From the NCBI GenBank assembly GCA_964425215.1, contig CAYRLW010000011.1, positions 1 to 64,000 of the forward strand: a stretch of 64,000 nucleotides of DNA, written 5' to 3'. The notes beneath the pieces are model-generated. The model did no database searches, was not told the origin of the DNA, and worked only from the letters and a program-made list of their open reading frames with translations. This stretch comes from CAYRLW01 sp964425215. GTDB taxonomy: Bacteria; Spirochaetota; Spirochaetia; Treponematales; Breznakiellaceae. Shown piece after piece: positions 43,701-50,511 of the stretch (positions are counted from its first letter, which is position 1; each line of letters begins with the position of its first letter). Made by a program: the position numbers and the translations under genes.

Positions 43701-46014
43701 TCCGCTTATTCGGCTCAAGAGACTTAATTGCGTCGTGGGCATGCTCGAAGTTCTGTCCTGTCCGGATGTACTCGTCCATGCCAACATACGCGATTTCGAC
43801 GAGGCCGAGCTGGTCGAGGGAAGGATTGTTAAAACGCCAGCCTTTCCTGAAGTCGCGAATAATGCGATAGCCGAGAACAAACTTCAGAGCTCGTTGAGCC
43901 TCCGCCAGATTAAGGCCAAAGAAATCAGGATTATTGAGGTACTCGCTTTTGGCTGCATAATCGTTACGATTAAAGCCAATCGCATGGAATACCTCCTCAG
44001 GCAAAGCATCTTCGGTAAGGACACCTCCGTTTTTTTGGAGCGCGCCGACAATCCCCCCACGTAAGGTCACCAAAAACACTAAGTCGTTGAAATGCCCTGA
44101 CTGAAGCGCAGCATCCTGACGGTTATCCGTAAAGCCGAGCATTTTACGTTGATCAAGGTCATCAGCGCCGGGTTCCTCCGCGAAAAGATTCCTAAGTACG
44201 CTCATCGTTATCATAGTCGTCGCAGAAGAGCGTCCTTCTCCGGAAAGACTCGATAGCCGGTTGATATCCTTTCCCATCGGCTCATGAACCATACCGCAGC
44301 GCGGGCAGAATCGGATGTGACCCGGAATGTACCAGTATTCGTTTCCATCACCCCGCGCGTAGGCCACGCCTTGGCCGCGTTCGTCGAGATGCAGTTTTGT
44401 AGGAACAAACTTGGAGTACTCGTTCTTGACCCGAGGACCTGAGGCTCGTTGCTCTATCCAAAAGTCCGGCAGGCTTTCAATGCTTCCATCGAAATCGAAA
44501 TCTGTCCCAGAAGGCACCAGGAATCCGAACCTGTCCTCTGCATCATTCGGGAATAGGACATCAATTTCCCGTGGACTCCAGCGGTTATCTAAGAGCTCTA
44601 CAGGATGATATTCCTGTCCGCATTCACGGCAAAAGTAAGCGGGGTATAGGAATACATCCTCGCGCCCAGGCGCGAAGCGTTGCGCCGTCATCGTAATAAA
44701 GCGTTTCCCCGGAGGCTCGAGGGTCATAAGAACTTTACCCGGTCCGGAAATGAACTGGTGCAGTTTAAATGCGAAAGGCTTACGCCCATCAGCATCCTCG
44801 ACTGCATGAGCCGCGATAAGGAATTGTTGTAATGCAGTATAGGCTGTTTTTGCCTCACAGCCAGTATCGCGAGCAAGCCTTTCCGCTGCTTGAGTCATGC
44901 TCAGAGGTTTTGCTCGATTGGGAGCCGAAATGCCATTCATCTCTATTCCAAGCGTTGTTTCAACCCAAATAGCCATGGGGTCGCGCTTGAACTCGTCCAG
45001 ATTCGCCCATTCAAAGGTCGGATTTTTTAACCGGCCAGGAAGGAGCTGTAGCATTGTCTGACGGCTCTGCGTAGAGTCGGTCACCTGGTCAAGCGTTTCC
45101 GAGATAATATTATCGACAGGAACCACTTGCCCGAATAGAAGGCTCGATACGCGGGCGACAGTAGCTTGCTGGTCTTGAAAACTGCCCGTATTCGACATCG
45201 TCGCTGAAGTGCCGATACAAAGCATTTCGGATGCTTCAAGACGCTGGCGAACCCTTCGCACGAGAAGCGCGACATCGGCTCCCTGGCGTCCACGATAGGT
45301 ATGAAGCTCGTCGAGTACGAGGAACTGAAGTCCTCGGCAATGATCGATTACCTTGCGATCCGTCTCGTCATAGCGCGTCAGGAGAAGTTCGAGCATCATG
45401 AAGTTGGTGAGAAGAATGTCAGCCGGGTTATCTGCTACCGATTTTCTCTCCTCTTGGCTCTCCTGACCGGTATATCGCGCTACTGTGAATGGCTTTTCTT
45501 CTTCGGGATAACCATGAAGGAACTTGCCAAGCTCCTCGAGCTGACTATTGGCCAAGGCGTTCATGGGATAGATGATAATCGCGCGAGTTCTATGCTCTCC
45601 GCCCGCTTCCCTTTCATGCAAGATTCGGTCGACTATCGGTAGAAAGAAAGCGATGCTCTTACCCGAGCCTGTTCCAGTCGTCACCACATATGGTTCGTTT
45701 TTCTTGGCTATCGCAAGGGCATCCATCTGATGCTTATATAAGGTGAGGTCCCTTGGCTTGCCTTCCGGTTTGCCTGACTTGAAGATATGGCCGCACGCTG
45801 GATGGATGACACCTTCAGCTACAAGTTCTTGTACCGAAGAGGCCTTCTTATAGCTCGGGTTTATCTGAATGAGCGGCTCGGGCCAGTAGCGCCCGCGCTC
45901 ATATTCGGAGTCGACATATGCACGTATGTCCTCAGCTCCGATGGTTGTGAAGCTACGTGAAAAACTTTCATATTCCCGAATAACCGAGTCTCTGAACTGG
46001 AATACGTCTTTCAT
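40738..46014 (-). CDS. Giant DEAD/DEAH helicase with DUF1998 (DruE-like / DrmA-DrmB fusion-like)
   Basis: A 1758-aa helicase. Motif I is VVTTGTGSGKSIAFFLP near residue 110, motif II DELH in LVLDELHTYRGRQGAD, motif III GTSATMS, motif VI YAQRSGRAGRSG near residue 1030. Cysteine pairs suggest zinc sites (CRECGQEYHP, CPRCGMVHEP, CPSCGHGHFG, CENCGAEL). The DUF1998 region has EAAEGGAGVLTRLA and ACYQCLLSYYNQ. A C-terminal tail (DKVAVFFTQ, LRDRGYTVAVLGDN) looks like a worn Vsr-like nuclease fold. DISARM normally splits these functions into DrmA and DrmB; Druantia DruE has them in one chain. AAGGAG precedes the ATG. First large gene of the operon. Confidence 0.88.
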   Translation of the reverse strand: MKDVFQFRDSVIREYESFSRSFTTIGAEDIRAYVDSEYERGRYWPEPLIQINPSYKKASSVQELVAEGVIHPACGHIFKSGKPEGKPRDLTLYKHQMDALAIAKKNEPYVVTTGTGSGKSIAFFLPIVDRILHEREAGGEHRTRAIIIYPMNALANSQLEELGKFLHGYPEEEKPFTVARYTGQESQEERKSVADNPADILLTNFMMLELLLTRYDETDRKVIDHCRGLQFLVLDELHTYRGRQGADVALLVRRVRQRLEASEMLCIGTSATMSNTGSFQDQQATVARVSSLLFGQVVPVDNIISETLDQVTDSTQSRQTMLQLLPGRLKNPTFEWANLDEFKRDPMAIWVETTLGIEMNGISAPNRAKPLSMTQAAERLARDTGCEAKTAYTALQQFLIAAHAVEDADGRKPFAFKLHQFISGPGKVLMTLEPPGKRFITMTAQRFAPGREDVFLYPAYFCRECGQEYHPVELLDNRWSPREIDVLFPNDAEDRFGFLVPSGTDFDFDGSIESLPDFWIEQRASGPRVKNEYSKFVPTKLHLDERGQGVAYARGDGNEYWYIPGHIRFCPRCGMVHEPMGKDINRLSSLSGEGRSSATTMITMSVLRNLFAEEPGADDLDQRKMLGFTDNRQDAALQSGHFNDLVFLVTLRGGIVGALQKNGGVLTEDALPEEVFHAIGFNRNDYAAKSEYLNNPDFFGLNLAEAQRALKFVLGYRIIRDFRKGWRFNNPSLDQLGLVEIAYVGMDEYIRTGQNFEHAHDAIKSLEPNKRKELFTLVFTEMRKNLCIDSRFLDPGEQERMKTKAWASLKERWGFAFDEKLTVTRYMVLNQMPDRLNRSRADYISGGVRSRLVRIIKRATLWNGSPLEKQILGWRDSDVTEIVKSVLELARDYGFVKEVPLDHEISGWCLQSQALEWHLCTAPELTKRAVQNEFFRDIYLGAAATLALPDHRLFEYESHEHTAQVDNSDRMILEARFRFTQKDKDWWKTERYQGELERLPVLFCSPTMELGVDISSLNTVYMRNVPPTPANYAQRSGRAGRSGQPALVITYCAAQSPHDQWFFANAPEMVHGIVKAPTLDLSNRDLVDSHIDAIWLSCLAVKIESSISLLLKLDDDGYPVAPELMAKLRDQAARDRALEHAKAIAVELRRTLSDDGAWLSDAYIERIIAQAPDSFEKAFDRWRNLYASTLRQMELADAIIRGHATRPIDRDSATRRYTDAKRQLDLLLSSHATQNSDFYTYRYLAGQGFLPGYNFPRLPLMAWIPARGTRAGGERDSGSMVSRPRFLGISEFGPRSLIYHDGRMYQVKKAKLNSGAMIGSGDGNRLPTIHALVCPSCGHGHFGTVDEPEVVVPRCENCGAELSGNARIADLFKIETVETEAVERISVNDEERQRQGYDIQTMFRLDRDESGRVDVTRSIISLDGEAIGDLVYSPAALLWRINRGWKRRKNKNILGFYIDPISGWWRAEEDEEGRSEGDEESARTRVPPQRIVPFVEDYRNILILTLAGTPSKEAMATLQASLKRGIEQTYQIEESELAVEPLPLESDRRRILFYEAAEGGAGVLTRLARDRNELAAVARMALQIMHYRIPERLDAVKDLIGEQEDKKSDPCVAACYQCLLSYYNQPEHLILDRRNPEALSILIALSKGNVSIQEPRKARDDTGSPGKGDTAFADFLNEKGYRSPDDFMYPFMEGKHQADAIYKVDKVAVFFTQPAEEARHYLRDRGYTVAVLGDNPEAWNNYLSSNPKTLPRTKEKEQ

Positions 46015-46074
46015 TTTAGCTCCTTCGTTTTCTTAATTAAAAATGAACCGTCTCATCAGCTTGGAGTATTGCCC

Positions 46075-46272
46075 CTAAGAATTGCTCGTACATCTTGACC
46101 TGAAGGATTGAAAGTGTTCCTTTGCCAACTTATGAGGCTCGGTATGCCCCATCTCCCAGCGGTTAACAGTGGCATAAGATACCCCAAGAGCATCTGCGAG
46201 CTCTTTTTGACTCATTCCGAGCCAAAGGCGAAGCTCTTTAACTTCTCCCGAGAAGCTTGATTCAGATTTCAT
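46075..46272 (-). CDS. XRE-family regulator of the defence operon
   Basis: A 65-aa helix-turn-helix protein: LRLWLGMSQKELADALGVSYATVNRWEMG is the XRE DNA-binding core, here quoted only as a region (residues ~14-42). It sits 60 bp upstream of the giant helicase on the same strand and is probably the operon's own repressor. A sigma-70-type promoter (TTGACC, 16 bp, TATACT) ends about 7 bp before the ATG, so the transcript should be leaderless or nearly so, and no ribosome site is seen. An imperfect dyad around CATATG overlaps the -10 region, where the protein could bind. Confidence 0.8.
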   Translation of the reverse strand: MKSESSFSGEVKELRLWLGMSQKELADALGVSYATVNRWEMGHTEPHKLAKEHFQSFRSRCTSNS

Positions 46273-46279
46273 CTAATCG

Positions 46280-46307
46280 AGTATAACATATGCTACATTG
46301 GGGTCAA
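46280..46307 (-). promoter_or_regulatory. Promoter of the defence operon
   Basis: On the minus strand, TTGACC (46307-46302) and TATACT (46285-46280) are spaced by 16 bp. The dyad GTATAACATATGCTAC overlaps the -10 box, a plausible operator for the XRE protein. Confidence 0.65.
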
Positions 46308-46394
46308 GGATTTTTATAGTAGATTTTAGACAGTAAAAAGAAACCCCTTAATGTCACGCCTTGAAGGCTGACTGAAGCACCAAATTATAGAGGG

Positions 46395-46424
46395 GACCTC
46401 TAAAAACTTCAGTTTTTAGAGGTC
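46395..46424. repeat. Solo palindrome made of IS5-like ends
   Basis: GACCTCTAAAAAC, loop TTCA, GTTTTTAGAGGTC. Each arm matches the terminal inverted repeat of the IS5-family remnant at 60286-60978, as if two ends had been joined without the transposase. Confidence 0.7.
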
Positions 46425-46462
46425 TACAGATAAAAAATGCAAATCCTATAAGGATTTACCCA

Positions 46463-46499
46463 GGCACCTCCAATAACTAAACGAGTTATTAGAGGTGCC
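46463..46499. repeat. Hairpin repeat with one mismatch
   Basis: GGCACCTCcAATAACT, loop AAACG, AGTTATTaGAGGTGCC. It has the same layout as the other hairpins in the window but different stem bases. Confidence 0.65.
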
Positions 46500-46529
46500 C
46501 TAGAGTGACTGCCTAGGCCTCCATCCAAA

Positions 46530-47926
46530 GAGATATTGTCAACAGTTGTGGATTGGAAATTCGGACGATTATCCGGTCAGGCGGCCGTTTCATCAAACAG
46601 CTCCCCATTCACAAACTTTACTCCCGCCTCAACGAGGGGGATGTATTTGAATCCGTCTAACTTGCGCCAGCCCTGCTCGGCTTCCTTGCAGAGCTTGTAG
46701 ACCATCGCCAGCGTCGCTTTTCGAGTCCCATTCCCTTTCGTCCGCCGGTGGCGCAGTCGCACCGTCGCGAAGGTCGACTCGATGGGGTTCGTGGTGCGCA
46801 GGTGAAGCCAATGCGCGGCGGGAAAGTCGTAGAAAGCAAACAGGTCGTCTTTGTCCTTCACCAGGCATTCCACGGCCTTGGGGTATTTGGCTCCAAAGGA
46901 CTCGACGAAGAGGTCGAAGGCTTTGCGCGCATCCTCGCGAGTGGGCGCAAGGTACTGATCGTGGAGCATGCCCTTGGCCTTCGCCTGGAGCGCCGTGGGA
47001 AGCTTATCCAGGACGTTTCCGGTTTTGTGGAACCAGCAGCGCTGGATGCGAGTCTTCGGCCAGACTTCCGCCGCGGCTGCTTGGAAATCCATCGACCCAT
47101 CGCATACTGCCAAGGCCGGGGACTTCGTAAGCCCACGCGATCGTAGGTCCAGCAGAATCTCCTTCCACGACTGCGTACTCTCCCGGTAGCCGTCGGAAAC
47201 GGCAAGCAATTCTTTGTCCCCAGAGGAAGTAACGCCTATGACGACCAGGAGAAAAGCACGTTCATCTTCAAGCCCTGCGTTGCAATATACGCCGTCGGCC
47301 CAGACATAGACGTAGTGCTTGCCCGAGAGATCCCGCTTCGACCACTCCTCGTATTCCTCGGTCCATATCTCCTTAAGCCGCACGACCGTGCTCGCGGACA
47401 GGCCCTTCGCCTGTGGACCAAGAATGGCCTCCAGCTCCGCGGGGAAGTCGTCGGTCGAGATGCCCTTGAGATACAACACCGGTACGAGCGTGTCTATGCT
47501 CGGAGAGCGCCTCATGAACTTCGGGAGAATCCGGCTCGTGAACCGTTCCTTCCCCAGCGCGTCCAAGGCCCGGTCATCGACCCTCGGACGGGTGATGGGG
47601 ATCGGGCCCGCTCCGGTTAGTATCGTCCGCTCTGGCATGGTGCCGTTCCTCACGACGAGGCGTTTACTGTCCTCACCGACAAGCTACTTGTAGCGAGACA
47701 GGTGCTCCTCGATTTCCGCTTCCAATGCTACTTGCAGCATCTTCCTCGCTCCTTCACGCACGATCGCTTCCAGTGCCCCCATGGTTTCGGCTGTTGCCTC
47801 GATTCTAGTTTCGGTAGTATTCTTTCTCACGGACGTTCTCCTTCTCGGTTGGTCTGTTTGGCGACAAAACCTTACCGGAAATGAACGTCCTTTTTCTATC
47901 CCATCCACAAAAATTGATTATATCTC
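46530..47926 (-). mobile_element. IS256-family insertion sequence
   Basis: About 1397 bp bounded by related inverted ends. The left end reads GAGATATTGTCAACAGTTG and the right end, on the opposite strand, GAGATATAATCAATTTTTG, each followed by TGGAT. It carries one transposase gene with an internal stop. I do not see a clear target duplication. The right end cuts a CARF-like gene. A 64-bp remnant of a sister copy lies at 62243-62306. Confidence 0.8.
46577..47830 (-). pseudogene. IS256-family transposase interrupted by an in-frame TAG
   Basis: A mutator-type DDE transposase of 418 codons. The start is GTG at 47830 with AAGGAG upstream. The N-terminal part ends at EIEEHLSRYK with TAG at 47684-47686. 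The same frame continues LVGEDSKRLVVRNGTMPER, as intact family members do. DDE residues appear in YVWADGVYCN, VCDGSMDFQ and NPIESTFATVR. The C-terminus is FDETAA. Apart from the single stop nothing is damaged, so the mutation is recent. A product starting downstream at 47653 (358 aa) would lack the N-terminal DNA-binding part. Confidence 0.85.
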
Positions 47927-48153
47927 ACATAAAAATGTACCGGCTCAAAACGGGTTAACAGGCCCTCATCCTTGGATTCTCTGACCAGGTCCTGGGCCCG
48001 TTCCAGATAGGGGGCACTACTGCAGAGCAGAAAGGCCTTGTCTACCGCGTTATGCAACAGAAAGGAAAGCAGTGGCCCCGGTTGTTCATCCTTGTCCGGA
48101 TAGGGGTCCCGATTCCCCACAAAACTTACCAACACACGGATCGTTTTTGCCAT
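47927..48153 (-). pseudogene. CARF-like domain fragment cut by IS256
   Basis: About 75 codons beginning MAKTIRVLVSFVGNRDPYP, followed by GPLLSFLLHNAVDKAFLLCS and YLERAQDLVRESKDEG. The pattern fits the first half of a CARF (Rossmann-like nucleotide-sensing) domain, as in RtcR-type sigma-54 activators or CRISPR-associated ring-nuclease/effector proteins. The frame runs into the IS256 right end at 47926, and the rest of the gene is not found on the other side. In-frame ATGs at 48162, 48180 and 48189 are alternative starts. Which CARF family it came from cannot be decided. Confidence 0.55.
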
Positions 48154-48196
48154 GTCGTCCATGCTATCACGGGTTCCCATATAAGACAACTTGCAA

Positions 48197-48238
48197 AAGC
48201 CGTGCCAATCCGGGAATGGTTACGATTGATGAATGCCC
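48197..48238. repeat. 42-bp direct repeat, copy 1
   Basis: It begins AAGCCGTGCCAATCCGGGAA and ends GATGAATGCCC. It matches 49565-49606 with one mismatch. The two copies flank the AAA/DUF4143 gene. Confidence 0.75.
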
Positions 48239-48270
48239 TGAGCTGGGAGCGGGGGATTTCCCGTTACGAT

Positions 48271-49467
48271 TTAATAAAAAAATCCAAAGAGCCAGAGGGG
48301 GATTTTTTTATCATAGCCGTACTCCATATTATCCGAGGCAATATATGCGTCCTGAACATGCTGGATTTGTTTCCTTGTTTTATGTTTGCCCCCAACTTCA
48401 ACGGTCACGTGGCCATCGATAAGAAAATCTCCCGATTCGGTATATTCAATGGTATGGTTTTGTGAAACCTGGTTGGCAAAAAAGGTTTCCCTGATTGTTC
48501 CTATTTCCACAGAATCGCCTTTTAGTAGATACATAAGATTCGTATTTTCGAGATATATTTTTTCGGGCTTTTGTAAAGCGCCTATCCCATGGGTATTTCG
48601 GTACAGGGCATAGATAAGTTTTGCCTCATGGAGCGCCTGTAGATAGGCCAGTACCGTGTGGCGATGGATTCCCACGTGTTCGCTCAACTTGGTGATATTT
48701 GGAATAAAGGGGGCCGATTCGGCAATCACACCAAGGAGTCGTTTAATTTTTGGAATGCTGGCAACTTCGATATGCCTGAGCTGTGGGAGTTCAATTTCCA
48801 GAATCATATTGATGGTCTCTTCCAGCCGGATAAAGTAGGTATCGATGCTTTCCAGAAAATAGGGATAGTATCCAAGGCGCTGGTATTCAGAAAAATATTG
48901 ATAGGGATGCACCTGGGAAACAATCTCTTCGGCGATCCGTTCGTGGTTTTGAAGGATATCCTGGAGCTTGTATACAGGGAAGGACTTTCCTGTTCTAAGC
49001 ATTAAAAACTCCCGGAACGAAAGGCCCTGCATGTTAAACACCACAGCCCGTCTGCTTAAATCCGCCTGGGCATCGAGGATCTCCAGGAGAGAAGAACCGG
49101 TAAAGGCAATATGTAATTCAGGATAATCATCATAAAGATTTTTTACCGCCACAGACCATTGGGGATATTTATGGACCTCATCGAGAAAAAGATGGGTGCC
49201 CCCTTGTTTGTAAAAAGTGTCGGCCAATTCCAGCAGACTATGTTCTGTGAACCAAAGATTATCCAGGCTCACATAGAGAACCTTACTCAGATCATGCGCA
49301 AAGTGTTTTTTAATATGCTGCAAAAAGAGGGTGGTTTTCCCAATTCCGCGGGCACCCCGCAGGCCTACTAAACGGGCATCCCAGGGGATTACCTGTTCCA
49401 TGGATCGTACAAAATCCAATGAAGTAACCGCGATTTTACGTCTAAAAAGCTCTATAAGCCGTTCCAT
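48271..49467 (-). CDS. AAA ATPase with DUF4143 domain
   Basis: A 398-aa protein of the AAA_14/DUF4143 family, scattered and often mobile in bacteria, with no agreed function. Walker A is LRGARGIGKTTLFLQH, Walker B HLFLDEVHKYPQW, sensor-like IAFTGSSLLEIL. The middle segment SRRAVVFNMQGLSFREFLML is family-specific. The C-terminal DUF4143 part has a winged-helix-like segment (LSEHVGIHRHTVLAYLQALH) and nuclease-like end (YTESGDFLIDGHVTVEVGG). It stands alone between 42-bp direct repeats, which suggests it moved in as a unit. Confidence 0.85.
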   Translation of the reverse strand: MERLIELFRRKIAVTSLDFVRSMEQVIPWDARLVGLRGARGIGKTTLFLQHIKKHFAHDLSKVLYVSLDNLWFTEHSLLELADTFYKQGGTHLFLDEVHKYPQWSVAVKNLYDDYPELHIAFTGSSLLEILDAQADLSRRAVVFNMQGLSFREFLMLRTGKSFPVYKLQDILQNHERIAEEIVSQVHPYQYFSEYQRLGYYPYFLESIDTYFIRLEETINMILEIELPQLRHIEVASIPKIKRLLGVIAESAPFIPNITKLSEHVGIHRHTVLAYLQALHEAKLIYALYRNTHGIGALQKPEKIYLENTNLMYLLKGDSVEIGTIRETFFANQVSQNHTIEYTESGDFLIDGHVTVEVGGKHKTRKQIQHVQDAYIASDNMEYGYDKKIPLWLFGFFY

Positions 49468-49564
49468 ACAACCATTATACTACAGAAACCTAATATTTTG
49501 TGCATTCCATTCACCATTTTTTGGTCTTTTTTGGTTATTAGAATAACCATTTTTATTAATATGT

Positions 49565-49606
49565 AAGCCGTGCCAAACCGGGAATGGTTACGATTGATGA
49601 ATGCCC
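49565..49606. repeat. 42-bp direct repeat, copy 2
   Basis: Same as 48197-48238 apart from one base (AAACCGGG instead of AATCCGGG). A strong hairpin, CACCGCGGG-type stem, follows at about 49606-49636. Confidence 0.75.
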
Positions 49607-49636
49607 ACCGCGGGGAAAGGGGCATTTCCCGCGGTG
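49606..49636. repeat. Strong GC hairpin
   Basis: CACCGCGGGgAAA and TTTCCCGCGGTG pair across a short loop. It lies between the repeat and the lipoprotein promoter. There is no T run directly after it, so terminator function is uncertain. Confidence 0.55.
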
Positions 49637-49782
49637 AGGGAACTTTTGTTCCGTAACCGTGGAACCAAAGTTACGGAAACATGGGGTACGCTGGATCCTT
49701 TCTAGCGGCAAACCGAGAGGGGCCCCCATGGAACAGAGGAATTTTTGCAGGCCTCCCTTCAATTCATCAACCTGAAAGAACC

Positions 49783-49798
49783 TGGCACAGTTTTTGCA
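49783..49798 (+). promoter_or_regulatory. Sigma-54 promoter (-24/-12)
   Basis: TGGCACAGTTTTTGCA matches the TGGCAC-N5-TTGC consensus with correct spacing. The predicted transcript start (near 49809) is only about 13 nt before the lipoprotein ATG but still includes its GAGGAG ribosome site. The window also carries rpoN. Confidence 0.75.
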
Positions 49799-49821
49799 AA
49801 GTTCTCCAGAGAGGAGAACAT

Positions 49822-50304
49822 ATGGCAAATAAAATCACCAATGGTATTACAGGCATTCTTTTGTTCGGCATTTTTTTGTTGGTTTCATGCTCCAGTCCGA
49901 CCGGTTCGGAAACAACCCAGGTTACTTCTTTGGCAATCACCGGCAACTGGCAGGCGGTTAACACCACAACCCAGACCGATGGGAGTGGGGTTTTCCAATT
50001 AGGCTCGGTAACCACCATAACCTTTACGGTTCAGGACAACAATGGGGCACTAACAATAACCAATTTTAACTTTCTAGGCCAGGTAATAACCTGGCGAACC
50101 GGTACGGGTAATCGTTCAGGGGACTCCTTTACCGGGTATATTACCGGATACTACTACAACATATATAACCAGCAGGTTGATGTAGTCATATCCTTTAATG
50201 GCACTGTCAGCGGGACAACCGGCAATGGAACCTTCAGCCAAACGGTAACCAATGGTTCAGTGTCCGCAAGCTGTTCGGGGACAACCGTATTTTCAAAACT
50301 ATAG
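49822..50304 (+). CDS. Small lipoprotein under sigma-54 control
   Basis: A 160-aa predicted lipoprotein. The signal peptide GITGILLFGIFLLVSC ends in a lipobox-like LVSC. The mature part is rich in Thr, Asn and Gly with regular beta strands (SVTTITFTVQDNNGALTITN), like a small lipocalin- or META-like beta domain. I chose ATG at 49822 because AGAGGAG precedes it and the sequence then starts with the signal peptide; the open frame from 49681 includes the promoter. A sigma-54 promoter lies directly upstream, so expression should depend on RpoN and an activator. Function is unknown. Confidence 0.75.
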   Translation: MANKITNGITGILLFGIFLLVSCSSPTGSETTQVTSLAITGNWQAVNTTTQTDGSGVFQLGSVTTITFTVQDNNGALTITNFNFLGQVITWRTGTGNRSGDSFTGYITGYYYNIYNQQVDVVISFNGTVSGTTGNGTFSQTVTNGSVSASCSGTTVFSKL

Positions 50305-50353
50305 GGATGTAAAAACACGTATTTAAAAATAGCTATGTAAAAAAGTGTATTTT

Positions 50354-50392
50354 GAGGTGTTTGCAAAAGTCTGTTACTTTTGCAAACACCTC
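50354..50392. repeat. Hairpin repeat, perfect, inverted loop
   Basis: GAGGTGTTTGCAAAAGT, loop CTGTT, exact complement. The loop is the reverse complement of AACAG in the copies at 6779 and 61002, so this copy is in the opposite orientation. It lies between the lipoprotein and the next operon. Confidence 0.8.
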
Positions 50393-50511
50393 ATCCATGT
50401 TTAGATACTTTATACACTTATTTTCTAGAGGAGTTTAACAAGCCATGAGCTTTGGCCTTATCTAATTCTCTCTTCTTGCCTGGACAGCAAATCTCTTTTA
50501 CAATAGTTGAT

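Noticed and set aside
43162..44064. 300-codon plus-strand open frame
   Set aside because: Antisense to the giant helicase; no recognisable protein features.
29940..46014. Calling the operon a complete DISARM, BREX or Druantia system
   Set aside because: No PLD-type DrmC, PglZ, BrxC or DruH/DruM gene is present, and McrBC and HNH are extra.
47684..47686. Pyrrolysine or other recoding at the TAG in the IS256 transposase
   Set aside because: No recoding signal or pyl genes are seen; a simple nonsense mutation explains it.
47927..48189. CRISPR-linked effector locus
   Set aside because: No repeat-spacer array or cas gene occurs anywhere in the window; only a CARF-like fragment is present.
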